From NCBI RefSeq assembly GCF_009817885.1, contig NZ_CP041764.1, forward strand, positions 3,224,001 to 3,288,000: DNA of 64,000 nucleotides. The letters run 5' to 3'. The stretch is from Serratia rhizosphaerae (GTDB taxonomy: Bacteria; Pseudomonadota; Gammaproteobacteria; Enterobacterales; Enterobacteriaceae). This document shows positions 43,062-52,535 of this stretch, one piece after another. The notes beneath the pieces are model-generated. The model was not told the origin of the DNA. It searched no databases and was given only the letters and a program-made list of their open reading frames with translations. The first letter of the stretch is position 1. Each line of letters starts with the position of its first letter. Position numbers and translations under genes: made by a program.

Positions 43062-43733
43062 ATGCAGCCTTTAACGCCAAACTCTACCAGTATCGCCTTA
43101 ATGGATCGTTACCCGTTAACGCTAGTCGGGCTATCTGGTTTCATTGAGGGGCTTAATGCTCCAACTCAGATTGTTGTGCAGGAAACAAGCATGACCGCGG
43201 TATCTGAAGCATTATTGTATCAGCCAACCGATATCCTTATTACTGAACTGAGCGGGTTGAGTGAGACAATTGCCGAGGGACGGAAAAAATTATTAGAATT
43301 ATGCGTACAGCTCCCATCGTTAAGGGTCATTGTGTATACCCGCTGTCAAGCTGGTGATGAATTAAAGGCGCTGTTGGAACAGGTTAATATCAGTGTGATT
43401 GCCCGTGATGATACTTTACCTCAGGTCGGTGAGTTCTTTACTCGTGTATTCGATGGTGAGCGTGTGCTGAGTCCATTAATCGGTACTTGCCTGGCACGCA
43501 ATGATAGTGAAGAAATTTACAATCTGCATCATTTGACACGTTGTGAAAATGATGTTTTGACATTTTTATTTAATGGTATGAGTTTGCGTCAAATCGCAGA
43601 GTTGCAGAGACGCAGCATTAAAACGATCAGTGCGCACAAGTGTAATGCCATGCGTAAATTACAGGTGAAAAATGATAGCGAGCTATTTTCCCTAAAGAAA
43701 AATATTACGCAACAATTTGTTGTGAACGAGTAA
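43062..43733 (+). CDS. RcsB/LuxR-type regulator with altered receiver (2 of 3)
   Basis: 223 residues; the start at 43062 is set by a perfect AGGAGG seven bases upstream. It parallels the previous gene: SIALMDRYPLTLVGLSGFIE, a Glu at the phospho-Asp position (ILITELSGLS), and the HTH LTRCENDVLTFLFNGMSLRQ with SAHKCNAMRKLQVKND. The three tandem regulators are diverged paralogues. Confidence 0.85.
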   Translation: MQPLTPNSTSIALMDRYPLTLVGLSGFIEGLNAPTQIVVQETSMTAVSEALLYQPTDILITELSGLSETIAEGRKKLLELCVQLPSLRVIVYTRCQAGDELKALLEQVNISVIARDDTLPQVGEFFTRVFDGERVLSPLIGTCLARNDSEEIYNLHHLTRCENDVLTFLFNGMSLRQIAELQRRSIKTISAHKCNAMRKLQVKNDSELFSLKKNITQQFVVNE

Positions 43734-43796
43734 TGACATCGGCAGTGCTTGTAATAGTCGTTGAGGGTTCTTTGGCGTAGTGATTATTTGCCTTAC

Positions 43797-44525
43797 ATGG
43801 ATAAGGGTATGACGGTAGACAGCCAATCAATATCGCGCATCGCACTATTAGTCTCCTGTCAGTTAACCGCTTACGGGCTTGAGCTGCTATTGGCGCATGG
43901 TTTGTCACAGAAGCGAGAGTTTTGGCATTTAGATTCTCTGTCCGGCGTTCGTCGGCGGTTATTACAGCATGTCGACATGCTGATTATTTCTTTCAGCATA
44001 CGGCAGTCAGATTGGTACGCACGCTTACTAATGCTGGAAGCATTGCGTCACCTTCGGCCGGAAATGCCGATTGTGGTCATCATTGATGACCATATCCCAT
44101 TTTTATTGCAGCAACTTGATGCCCTGCGTATTAACGGGGTTATCAGTCAGCATGATTCGTTAAATGAAATTAATGATGTACTGACGCAAATTTGCGTTGA
44201 AAGAAGATCAGAGCGGTATTGTTTGAAAAGCACTTTGGCAGAGCAGATTGATGCCAATGCGTTATCCCAACGGCTCAGTATGTCGGAACTGCAGGCGTTG
44301 CGTTATTTGCTGGGCGGACATTCATTGCAGCAAACGGCCACGAAGATGCAGCGTAATGCGAAGGCGATCATCGCGTTGAAAAATAAAGCCATGCGTAAGC
44401 TGGGAATCAGCCACAGCGCTGAACTGGTTGTGATGCGCAGCATGCTGGAAAACCAGTACCGTCAACGGTTGTCGTTGGCCAAATCGTTTATTGCTCACCG
44501 CATGCCAGTAACGGTGAGTCGCTAG
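43797..44525 (+). CDS. RcsB/LuxR-type regulator with altered receiver (3 of 3)
   Basis: 242 residues from this ATG; the start is uncertain because no candidate (TTG 43761, ATG 43797, ATG 43809) has a good ribosome site. The pseudo-receiver reads LIISFSIRQSDW where the acceptor Asp should be, so phosphorylation is unlikely. The HTH SMSELQALRYLLGGHSLQQT and KNKAMRKLGISHSAEL are conserved. Weak translation relative to its paralogues is implied. Confidence 0.78.
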   Translation: MDKGMTVDSQSISRIALLVSCQLTAYGLELLLAHGLSQKREFWHLDSLSGVRRRLLQHVDMLIISFSIRQSDWYARLLMLEALRHLRPEMPIVVIIDDHIPFLLQQLDALRINGVISQHDSLNEINDVLTQICVERRSERYCLKSTLAEQIDANALSQRLSMSELQALRYLLGGHSLQQTATKMQRNAKAIIALKNKAMRKLGISHSAELVVMRSMLENQYRQRLSLAKSFIAHRMPVTVSR

Positions 44526-44645
44526 GGCACCGATGAAATCATTGTGGATTGAAAAACAGTAAAAACAGGGTTGCCGCCGCTAATGATGACATCGGCCAGG
44601 GAAGCAACTACAGGTCATCCTCCAGTAATAAGGAAAAGGTAAATA

Positions 44646-45077
44646 GTGAAACATTTGCAGATAACCAATAAACATGCGCATTTGCTGATTGGCGTCATGA
44701 TGGCGGGGAGCCTGTTGCTTACCGGTTGCCAGAGTAAAAAAACACGCAGCCTGGTATCTCCACCTGTGGCGGTTGCGCCTGCGCCTGCGCCAGTAGCCTC
44801 GCCGCCGCCGGAAAAGAAAGAGAGCCGTATTACTTTGTGCCAGAGTGAGCTGGCGTCGCTGAAAAAGGTGAACCCTAAAGCATATGCGTTGCGAAAAGCC
44901 TATTTTGACAGCCTGGTTAATAGCGTGTCGGTGTATGGTGCCGTACGTGGTGATGTTAATGCCTTGACCAAGGATACGCTTGATGCGTTGTACAAATACA
45001 AAACGAATCAGGCCTGTTCGATGATTGAACGTGACGTGCTTGATGCGTTGATCCGTAAAGGGGAGAGCGTGAAGTGA
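44646..45077 (+). CDS. Small lipoprotein of the fimbrial locus
   Basis: 143 residues from a GTG after AATAAGGAAAAGG. The lipobox LLLTGCQS would lipidate the Cys. A Pro/Ala/Val-rich spacer (PPVAVAPAPAPVASPPPEKK) leads to a helical domain with two Cys (ITLCQSE, NQACSMIE). Stop overlaps the start of the prolyl isomerase gene by four bases, so the two products may act together in the envelope. Confidence 0.75.
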   Translation: MKHLQITNKHAHLLIGVMMAGSLLLTGCQSKKTRSLVSPPVAVAPAPAPVASPPPEKKESRITLCQSELASLKKVNPKAYALRKAYFDSLVNSVSVYGAVRGDVNALTKDTLDALYKYKTNQACSMIERDVLDALIRKGESVK

Positions 45078-47227
45078 ATCAGGGGATTAAGTATGGCTTT
45101 TTGTTTGCTCTGACGCTGCCGTTTGGCGCAGGGGCAGCAAACAGCTTCAGTGATGAGCAAACGTTACAGTCGCTGGATGCCATCACCCGCAGAGTTGACG
45201 ATGCGCCAGCACTCTTGCTGCTGACGCCTTCTCAGCTGGAGGCAATTGATTCGCCACCGGAACAGAAAGCGGCACAGCAAGCCAGAAATAGTAACCAGTT
45301 GGATAAACGAGCGGCGAAGCAAAACGCCGCTTCTTTGCGAGAGCTGAAGTCGCAGCAGGCGAAGATCAATCAGCTCAACGCCGCGTTGGCTAAGCAGAAT
45401 AGAGAGCTAAAAAAGCTGCGCGAGGCTGCACGGGCGGATGGCGATTCACGTGTTGAAGTAGATCGCCTGAAAAAATCATTGCAGGAAAGCTTACAAAAAA
45501 CGGAAAACATGCAGCAGCAGCTGTCGACGATGAATGCTGCGCAAAGTGACAGGCAACAGGATGGCGTCAGATTACAGCAGGCGCTGGAGAAGAGTCAGCA
45601 GCAAAGTTCAGAATTACAGAAACAGGTTGCTGCATTGACCATCGCGCAGGATGAACGGATCAAACAGCATCAGTCTATACAGACAACGCTAGATGAAAGC
45701 CGAAAACATATCGAAGAGTTACAAAAGCGGCTAGCGGCGTTAACCGATCAGCGTAAACGTAAGGATAAGGGGAGCGCAGTGTTGCAGAGCGCTTTGGATG
45801 AAAGCAAGAAGCACGGCGCAGAGCTAGAAAAGCGGCTGACAGCCCTGATATCTCAGGGTAAGGCAAAAGAAGAAGATGCCGCGGCATTGCAGAAAGCGTT
45901 GAATGAAAGCAACAAAGAACGCGGCGAGTTGCAAAAGCAGCTGGCTGCGTTGGCTGAGCAACATAAGACAAAAGAGAAGGGCACCGCTGCGTTGCAGGAC
46001 GCGCTGGAAGAGAGCAAGAAAACGGGCGCAGAGCTGCAGAAACAGCTGACGACGTTGCTTGCTCAAGGTAAGGCGAAAGAGCAGGACGTTGCCGCACTGC
46101 AGCGCGAACTGGAAGAGAGCAAGAAAACGGGCGCAGAGCTGCAAAAACAGCTGACGACGCTGCTTGCTCAAGGTAAGGCAAAAGATAAAGATGTCGCCAC
46201 ACTGCAGAACGCACTGGAAGAGAGCAAGAAAAATGGCGTAGAACTGCAGAATAAGCTGACGGCGCTGGCTGCTCAAAGCAAGACGAAAGAGAAGGATGTT
46301 GCTGCACTGCAGAGCGAGCTCGAAGAGAGCAAGAAAAGTGGTGCAGAGCTGCAGAAGCAGCTGACAACGCTGCTTGCTCAAGGCAAGGCGAAAGAGAAAG
46401 ATGCTGCCGTGCTACAGACCGAACTCGATGAGAGCAACAAGGGCACGCTGGCGCTGAAAAAACAGCTGGCGATGCTGACAGACCAGGCTAAGGCGCAAGA
46501 AAAAGATCAGGTTGCGCTACAGCAGGAGCTGGCCGCGCTGAAAAAAGAGCGCGCCGTCCGTAAGGATGTCATGGCACCGCCGAAAACGGCCAACGAGATT
46601 CGCGATTATGCGATCGGCAGTTCGTTGGGCAATGACGTGTTGGCTCTGCTGCAAGAAAAAATTGCTCAGGGGATCAAAATCAATGAAAGCATGGCATTTT
46701 CCGGCGTGCAGGATGCTTTAGAAGGCAAGAACAAGCTGGGGCAGGATAAGATTGCCAAAGCGTTATATGAAACAGAAGTGGCGCTGAACGAGAATGAGAA
46801 GAAGTTAAAAGCAGAAACTGAACGACAAGGTTTACGCTATGTTGAACAGTTCAGGAAGAAGAAGAACGTCAAGAAATCATCAAGCGGTTTCTATTATCGG
46901 ATCGATTACCTTGGTACCGGGAAAATAGATGATAGCGATACGGTTGCCGTTGTTGTGAAGGAAAGTCTGACCAACGGTAAAGTGATTAAGGATATGGATA
47001 TTGCGGGCACCTCTATTTCACAGCCGCTAAGTAGTTATCCGGTTATGTTCCGTGATGCAATCAAACAATTGCAGAATCACGGCACAATGACAATGGTGGT
47101 GCCGCCTGAACTGGCATATGGCGATAAGGGGTTGGCGCCGGATATTCCTCCGGGATCTACTATGGTTTATAACATCAGAATTCTTGATGTATTGCCAGCG
47201 GACGACGCAGCTGGCAATAAAAAATAA
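45074..47227 (+). CDS. FKBP prolyl isomerase with long repeat coiled coil
   Basis: 717 residues from GTG. A signal-like N-terminus (GFLFALTLPFGAGAA) is followed by a very long charged coiled coil (about 75-500). The C-terminal part is a Mip/FkpA-like module: FKBP_N helices (ANEIRDYAIGSSLGNDVLAL) and the FKBP catalytic domain ending TMTMVVPPELAYGDKGLAPD and PPGSTMVYNIRILDV. Ordinary FkpA is about 270 residues, so the coiled coil is an added arm of roughly 400 residues. It is probably periplasmic, folding pilus proteins or bridging the envelope with the lipoprotein. Encoded in the fimbrial locus. Confidence 0.88.
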   Translation: MNQGIKYGFLFALTLPFGAGAANSFSDEQTLQSLDAITRRVDDAPALLLLTPSQLEAIDSPPEQKAAQQARNSNQLDKRAAKQNAASLRELKSQQAKINQLNAALAKQNRELKKLREAARADGDSRVEVDRLKKSLQESLQKTENMQQQLSTMNAAQSDRQQDGVRLQQALEKSQQQSSELQKQVAALTIAQDERIKQHQSIQTTLDESRKHIEELQKRLAALTDQRKRKDKGSAVLQSALDESKKHGAELEKRLTALISQGKAKEEDAAALQKALNESNKERGELQKQLAALAEQHKTKEKGTAALQDALEESKKTGAELQKQLTTLLAQGKAKEQDVAALQRELEESKKTGAELQKQLTTLLAQGKAKDKDVATLQNALEESKKNGVELQNKLTALAAQSKTKEKDVAALQSELEESKKSGAELQKQLTTLLAQGKAKEKDAAVLQTELDESNKGTLALKKQLAMLTDQAKAQEKDQVALQQELAALKKERAVRKDVMAPPKTANEIRDYAIGSSLGNDVLALLQEKIAQGIKINESMAFSGVQDALEGKNKLGQDKIAKALYETEVALNENEKKLKAETERQGLRYVEQFRKKKNVKKSSSGFYYRIDYLGTGKIDDSDTVAVVVKESLTNGKVIKDMDIAGTSISQPLSSYPVMFRDAIKQLQNHGTMTMVVPPELAYGDKGLAPDIPPGSTMVYNIRILDVLPADDAAGNKK
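45479..46528 (+). repeat. Ten tandem 105-bp (35-residue) coiled-coil repeats
   Basis: Ten units of exactly 35 codons (five heptads), consensus LEESKKTGAELQKQLTTLLA then QGKAKEKDVAALQxE. Units 6, 7 and 9 are nearly identical in DNA; the outer units have diverged. This suggests recent internal duplication by slippage, and copy number may vary between strains. Confidence 0.92.
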
Positions 47228-47265
47228 CGCTTATCGCTGGAGTAATGTGAGCGCGTTGAGGGGGC

Positions 47266-47817
47266 TTAGATATGGATGACCCGAAAGCGCTCAACATTAC
47301 TCGCAGTGTAAATAACGGTATTTTGGATATTCCGGTGCCCGAGGTAATCCTGGATTAACCGGGTATCGACGCCTTTATCCGCCAACGCAAAACCACAGGC
47401 GTGGCGCAGCATATGCGGATGCACTTGAACGCTGATGCCGGCGAGCTGCCCATAGGTCTTCATCAGGCGGTAAAGCTGTTGGCGTGATATCTGTCCGCCA
47501 TGGCGTGATAAAAACAGCCATGGGCTATCGGCTTCTAAGTAGCGCGGGCGCTGTCTGAGCCATTGTTTGATCGCCAGGCGTTCTCGGTTTTGAATCGGGT
47601 GTTGAACGGAAAAGCCGTTTTTCAACCGGGCAACGTGCAGACGGTTGGTATTAAGGTCAATGTCTTCTAATCGCAAACCGCGCAATTCACTGACTCGCAA
47701 ACCGTGGATAAAACACATCAGTAACATGCAGCGATCGCGAGCAGAATTGGGGCCGTGGGGAACGGCATTGATCATTTGTTCTATTTCTATATGAGTGAGG
47801 TATTTGCGTTTTTTCAT
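47266..47817 (-). CDS. FimB/FimE-type tyrosine recombinase (downstream copy)
   Basis: 183 residues from MKKRKYLTHIEIEQMINAVP, preceded by AAGGAAGAG. Active-site residues: Arg in HGLRVSELRGLRLEDI, HXXR in HMLRHACGFALADKG, His in YLGHRNIQNTV, Tyr in VIYTASNVERF. Paralogue of the 35338 gene, reversed and 11 kb away. As with FimB and FimE, one copy may favour ON and the other OFF. Convergent with the FKBP gene. Confidence 0.92.
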   Translation of the reverse strand: MKKRKYLTHIEIEQMINAVPHGPNSARDRCMLLMCFIHGLRVSELRGLRLEDIDLNTNRLHVARLKNGFSVQHPIQNRERLAIKQWLRQRPRYLEADSPWLFLSRHGGQISRQQLYRLMKTYGQLAGISVQVHPHMLRHACGFALADKGVDTRLIQDYLGHRNIQNTVIYTASNVERFRVIHI

Positions 47818-48396
47818 ACTCTTCCTTGATGAAAGCAAAGGAACCATCATGGTTTCTTTGTTACTGGATTAAAGCATTGAGACCATTTGTTAAGCAAATA
47901 AATAAGGATCCATGTAAATAGGAATTGTCTGTAAAAGTGGGTTGCGGACTGAGTGGAGTAATGCCGCAGTGGTAAATTTAATGTGAGAAAAAATAGTAAA
48001 TCAGATCATAAATTGATCGGTGTCGCTCGATTTTTAACAGAATGACCTTTGGGTTAACGTCTATTTTGGGGCGGATGTACATGATTACTTATTTATGTTT
48101 GTTAATTACTTTGTTGTTTTGTTTTTTTTATGCTCTTTATTTGTTGGTTTTTATCTTTCACCGCCTTAACAATATAATATTTAATCCGCTGTTTATTACT
48201 GTGTCTATGATTCGTGAGTGAAGGCTTATCGGTATGATGGCTCGCGTGGTTTGGTGACTCTGAATGCTGTTTGCGGTAGGGTGCCGCGAGGCTGCAGCGG
48301 ACTTTCCACGATGCTGCATGATGATGAGAATTGTTATTGCTATCACTCCCATGCCGATTACAATGCCAGCCATTGCATTCTGTTTAGAGGTGACTC
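47818..48396. other. AT-rich region between the fimbrial locus and yojI
   Basis: About 580 bases. The only candidate is a 46-codon frame at 48081-48221, MITYLCLLITLLFCFFYALY and onward, a hydrophobic peptide with GGGGCGG upstream. It resembles the small membrane peptide at 42103 in type but not clearly in sequence; support is weak. The remainder shows no gene or repeat. Confidence 0.35.
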
Positions 48397-50052
48397 ATGG
48401 AGTTGCTACGGGTGGTATATCACCAGTATCGTTGGCCGTTTTTGGCGGTGATGGCCCTGACGCTGGCCAGTGCCGCATTGGGCATCGGCATTATTGCTTT
48501 CATTAATCAACATCTGATGGCGACAGCGGCAGAGAATCCATTGGCTATTTTGCCACAGTTTCTCGCTCTGTTGGGGTTCCTGATGGCGGTCACCTTGGGG
48601 TCACAGCTAGCGTTGACTACGCTAGGCCACCATTTTGTCTATCGTCTGCGCGGACGGTTGGTTAAAAGTATTCTGGATACCGATATCGAGCGTATTGAAC
48701 ATCTGGGCAGCGCCTCTTTACTGGCCAGCTTATCCAGCGATATTCGCAACGTCACCATGGCTTTCGTGCGTTTGCCTGAGTTGGTGCAGGGCGTTGTGTT
48801 AACAATTGGCTGTGCGGTCTATCTGGGCTGGCTGTCGCCGCCGATGCTGGCGGTGACGACCGTTTGGGTTGCGGTCACCATTCTGGTCAGCTGGCTGTTG
48901 GTTTCTCGCGTATACAAACATTTGACCCAGGTTCGTGAAGCGGAAGAGCAGCTGTACCAAGATTACCAATCGGCGATCGATGGGCGGAAAGAGTTGGCGT
49001 TGAATCGCGACCGTGCGCAGCGTTTGTATCAACAGACTTACCGGGCCAACGCCGATGAATACCGGCACCACATTATTCGCGCGGATACGTTTCATCTCAG
49101 CGCGGTGAACTGGTCGAATATCATGATGCTCGGCGCTATCGGGCTGGTGTTCTTTATGGCCAATGGCCTGGGATGGTCAGATACGGCGGTGGCCGCGACC
49201 TATTCGTTGACGCTGCTGTTTCTACGCACGCCATTGTTGCAGGCGGTGGGCGCTTTCCCGATGTTGCTTGGCGCTGAAGTGGCGTTTAAAAAAGTGAAGT
49301 CGCTCAAATTGGCCGAGTATCAGCCAGATTTCCCGCAGACCGTCGCCATGCCTTGGCAAACGCTGGAGCTGCGCGATGTATCATTCCACTATGCGGCGGG
49401 AGAACAGGCGCAGGGCTTTGCCGTAGGTCCGTTGAACCTGACGCTTACGCGTGGGGAACTGGTGTTTTTGATCGGTGGCAACGGTAGCGGCAAGTCGACG
49501 CTGGCGAAGCTGCTGACCGGACTTTATCAGCCGGTCAGTGGGCAGATCCTCATTGACGGCGTAGTGTTGCAGGCGGCAGATCGCGACAATTATCGGCGGC
49601 TGTTCTCCGCCATTTTTACCGACTTTTATCAGTTCGACCGGTTGCAAGGGGCAGACGGCGGGGAGCCGGATGCGGAACTGGTGGCGAGTTGGCTCGAAAA
49701 GCTCAATATGCAGAACAAGCTGGAATTTGACGGTGCGCGCGTAACCAACCCCCAGCTTTCTCAGGGGCAGCGCAAGCGGTTGGCGTTGCTGCTGGCGGTG
49801 GCGGAGAAGCGGGATATTTTACTGCTAGATGAGTGGGCGGCCGATCAGGATCCGCAGTTCCGCCGTATCTTTTACCGGGAACTGCTGCCGGCATTACGCG
49901 CGCTGGGTAAAACGGTGTTTGCCATCAGCCATGACGATCATTATTTCGAACAGGCCGATCGACTGTTGGAGATGCGCAACGGCAAGCTCAGTGAACTGAC
50001 CGGCAGAGAGCGTGAGCGCGCCAGCCGGGATTCTGTAGCACAAATCGACTGA
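48397..50052 (+). CDS. yojI: YojI-type peptide-export ABC transporter
   Basis: 551 residues. An N-terminal membrane domain of six spans (from YRWPFLAVMALTLASAALGI) is followed by an ATPase with Walker A GGNGSGKST, signature LSQGQRKRLALLLAV and Walker B DILLLDEWAADQDP. It reads as a close match to E. coli YojI, including LGHHFVYRLRG and NWSNIMMLGAIGLVFFMANG. YojI exports the peptide antibiotic microcin J25 and belongs to the SyrD-like group. Inner membrane. Confidence 0.95.
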   Translation: MELLRVVYHQYRWPFLAVMALTLASAALGIGIIAFINQHLMATAAENPLAILPQFLALLGFLMAVTLGSQLALTTLGHHFVYRLRGRLVKSILDTDIERIEHLGSASLLASLSSDIRNVTMAFVRLPELVQGVVLTIGCAVYLGWLSPPMLAVTTVWVAVTILVSWLLVSRVYKHLTQVREAEEQLYQDYQSAIDGRKELALNRDRAQRLYQQTYRANADEYRHHIIRADTFHLSAVNWSNIMMLGAIGLVFFMANGLGWSDTAVAATYSLTLLFLRTPLLQAVGAFPMLLGAEVAFKKVKSLKLAEYQPDFPQTVAMPWQTLELRDVSFHYAAGEQAQGFAVGPLNLTLTRGELVFLIGGNGSGKSTLAKLLTGLYQPVSGQILIDGVVLQAADRDNYRRLFSAIFTDFYQFDRLQGADGGEPDAELVASWLEKLNMQNKLEFDGARVTNPQLSQGQRKRLALLLAVAEKRDILLLDEWAADQDPQFRRIFYRELLPALRALGKTVFAISHDDHYFEQADRLLEMRNGKLSELTGRERERASRDSVAQID

Positions 50053-50346
50053 TAGCCTCTTCCCGGCGCTGGGTGCGCCGGGGCACACATTTCTTTTCTC
50101 CCGCATTGCTTTCCCGCCATATTAGAATTCGTGATTAATAAATATCAATAGGGAATAACGCTTTTATCTATAGCTTTAAGCAATCGATGATTTGTTCGTA
50201 ATTAGTGTAATCTATAGCCGATAAACTATTAAACAGGCATGGGTCGGCGCGTTGAACGCGTTTGCCATGTGCCCACACAGTAGCAATTTTAATTGGGCTA
50301 CGGCCGTGTAGTGAATGACTGGATTTTTTCTGTTTAGGGAAAAGCA

Positions 50347-50517
50347 ATGGATAAGAAAAAAATTGAGGCGGAGAAGCCGCGGGCGTACCGCAGTAAAACG
50401 AAAATCCCGCCGTCTTGGCAGTTGAATCAAGCGCAGCGTGCATTTATTGAAGATCTCTGGCAGGACGATGCGCCAGAGCCGCAAGCGCCCCGTCCTGCAC
50501 AAAAGGATGCTCCTTAG
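50347..50517 (+). CDS. Small hydrophilic protein, 56 residues
   Basis: MDKKKIEAEKPRAYRSKTKI, then PPSWQLNQAQRAFIEDLWQD and a Pro/Ala-rich tail. Highly charged with no membrane segment. It begins at ATG after AGGGAAAAGC and ends just before a strong terminator, which supports a real transcription unit. Family unknown. Confidence 0.6.
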   Translation: MDKKKIEAEKPRAYRSKTKIPPSWQLNQAQRAFIEDLWQDDAPEPQAPRPAQKDAP

Positions 50518-50528
50518 CAAATTGTAGC

Positions 50529-50560
50529 ACCGGACGACTGTCAGAGAGTCGTCCGGTTTT
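50529..50560 (+). terminator. Terminator after the 56-residue gene
   Basis: ACCGGACGACT, 7-base loop, AGTCGTCCGGT, then TTT: a perfect 11-bp stem. Confidence 0.9.
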
Positions 50561-50617
50561 GCATTGCCCCTGTTACAACCCCCAGCTCACCGCGTCTTCT
50601 TGACCGTGCGATGTCTT

Positions 50618-52345
50618 TCAGCCTGCTTTAGGCAATGAGTCCGGCATGATTTGGGCGGAACCTTCCGGCTGACGGCTGAGTCGCCAACAGGTTTGGTGAT
50701 ACTTCGCTACGCTGTTACGGTGCGCGACGCTGATCAGTGTGACATCCGGTAAGGTTGCAACCAGGCGTTCATACATCAGCTGTTCGGTTTCATCATCCAG
50801 CGCGCTGGTCGCTTCATCCAGGAACAATATATCTGGACGGGCGAGCAGTGCGCGAGCGAAGGCCAGGCGCTGTTGTTCGCCGGGAGAAAGACGCTGGCTC
50901 CAGTTGTTCGTCGTATCCAGCCAGCGTTGCAAATGTTGCAGACGACAGTTTTCCAACACGGCCAGCAGTTGTTCATCATGGTACACGTCCGCCGGGCGTG
51001 GATAACTCAGCGCTTCCCGTAGCGTGCCGATGGGCATATAGCTGCGCTGCGGCAGGAATAGGGCGCTCAGCGAGGCATCGCGACGAATGCTGCCTGCGCC
51101 GTAAGGCCAGATGCCGGCAATGGCGCGCAGCAGCGTTGACTTACCGCCGCCGGAAGGGCCGGCTATCAGTACGCGTTCGCCGCGCTGCAGTGTTAACGAA
51201 ACATCTTGCACCAGCGTTTGCCCGTCCGGCAGCTGCAGGCTGAGGCGGTGTAACGCCAGCGGTTGAGCAGCGTCTGCCTCCAGAGCAATGCCTCGGGATT
51301 GATGATGCGCCTGTTCCACGGCGGCGTTAAAGCCGGCCAGACGGTTAACGCAGGCTTTCCAGGTGGCCAGGTCGTTAAAGGCGTCGATAAACCATGATAG
51401 CGCGCCCTGTACCTGGCCGAAGGCCGAAGCGATTTGCATTAGCCCACCCATTTGAATGGCACCGGAAAAGTAGCGTGGCGCGGCAACCAATAAAGGGAAA
51501 ATAATGGCGAACTGGCCGTAAAAGTTGCTGGCGATGTTCAGCCGGCGGGTGACGCGCATAATGGACCACCAGTTATTACGGATGGCGGCGAAGCGTTCGC
51601 CCAACTGTTGGGCCTCCTGTTTTTCACCCTGATACAGCGCAATGGCGTCATGGTTTTCCCGGATGCGGATCAGGCCAAAACGAAAGTTCGCCTCATAATG
51701 CTCTTGATCAAAGCCCAGTCGCACCAGCGGCTTGCCGACCCAGCCGATAATCAACGACCCCAACAGCGCATACAACAAGGCAAACCACACCATGTAGCCT
51801 GGCAGCGTAAAGGCGTGTCCGTGCAACGCAAAACTCAATGGCCCACTGACGTGCCACAGGATGCTGACGAAAGAGAAAAGCGTCACCAGGCTGGACAATA
51901 GCCCCAACGACAGCGAGAGCGTGTTGCGCGTCAGAACATTGAGATCTTCGGCGATACGCTGATCCGGGTTATCGACCAGCTGTTGCTGTTCGCTGTGGTA
52001 ATAGGCCTGGTGCGCCAGCCATTTATCCATAAACTTTTCCGTCATCCAACTGCGCCAACGCATCTGCAGCCCCTGCGTCAGATACACCTTAAATACCGCC
52101 AGCACGATGAAACTCAGCGCCAGATAGGTAAAGCGCCACAGCTGCTGTTTGAATACCGGATAGTTTTTATTCTGCAGTGCATCATAGAACACCTGATTCC
52201 ACTGGTTGATCAGTACGCTGATATAAACCAGCCCCAGCGACAGCGCGACGATGGCGATAAGCATTCCCCAGGCGCGTCCTTTCTCCTCGGAAACCCAAAA
52301 CGGTTTAATCAACTGCCAGACGGCATGTTTTTTTGTGCTGTTCAT
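50618..52345 (-). CDS. yddA: YddA/SbmA-like ABC transporter
   Basis: 575 residues from MNSTKKHAVWQLIKPFWVSE; the frame upstream is not supported. The SbmA/BacA-type membrane domain has about six spans (LGLVYISVLINQWNQVFYDAL) and RFGLIRIRENHDAIALYQGE. It is fused to an ATPase with Walker A GPSGGGKST, signature LSPGEQQRLAFARALL and Walker B ILFLDEATSALD. This matches YddA of enterobacteria, a presumed exporter or importer of vitamin-like or peptide substrates; its real substrate is unknown. Confidence 0.9.
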   Translation of the reverse strand: MNSTKKHAVWQLIKPFWVSEEKGRAWGMLIAIVALSLGLVYISVLINQWNQVFYDALQNKNYPVFKQQLWRFTYLALSFIVLAVFKVYLTQGLQMRWRSWMTEKFMDKWLAHQAYYHSEQQQLVDNPDQRIAEDLNVLTRNTLSLSLGLLSSLVTLFSFVSILWHVSGPLSFALHGHAFTLPGYMVWFALLYALLGSLIIGWVGKPLVRLGFDQEHYEANFRFGLIRIRENHDAIALYQGEKQEAQQLGERFAAIRNNWWSIMRVTRRLNIASNFYGQFAIIFPLLVAAPRYFSGAIQMGGLMQIASAFGQVQGALSWFIDAFNDLATWKACVNRLAGFNAAVEQAHHQSRGIALEADAAQPLALHRLSLQLPDGQTLVQDVSLTLQRGERVLIAGPSGGGKSTLLRAIAGIWPYGAGSIRRDASLSALFLPQRSYMPIGTLREALSYPRPADVYHDEQLLAVLENCRLQHLQRWLDTTNNWSQRLSPGEQQRLAFARALLARPDILFLDEATSALDDETEQLMYERLVATLPDVTLISVAHRNSVAKYHQTCWRLSRQPEGSAQIMPDSLPKAG

Positions 52346-52535
52346 AAGTTCTCGCCGTGAAAAACATGGCAGACAGCATCGCCAAGCCAAGGGCAACAAG
52401 CAAATTGCGAGTTGTAAGCAGGTTTAACACTTTCTAATCCCAAGGGATATTAGGGTGAATAGCGAAAGATGAAGCCGGCGGGCCAGGCGGTTATACTGGC
52501 GGCGAATTAAAACGTGACCCCGAGAAGGAAGAGCT

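Noticed and set aside
45675..46381. Ser/Ala/Leu/Phe-rich open frames opposite the repeat gene
   Set aside because: Mirror images of the coiled-coil repeats; no ribosome site.
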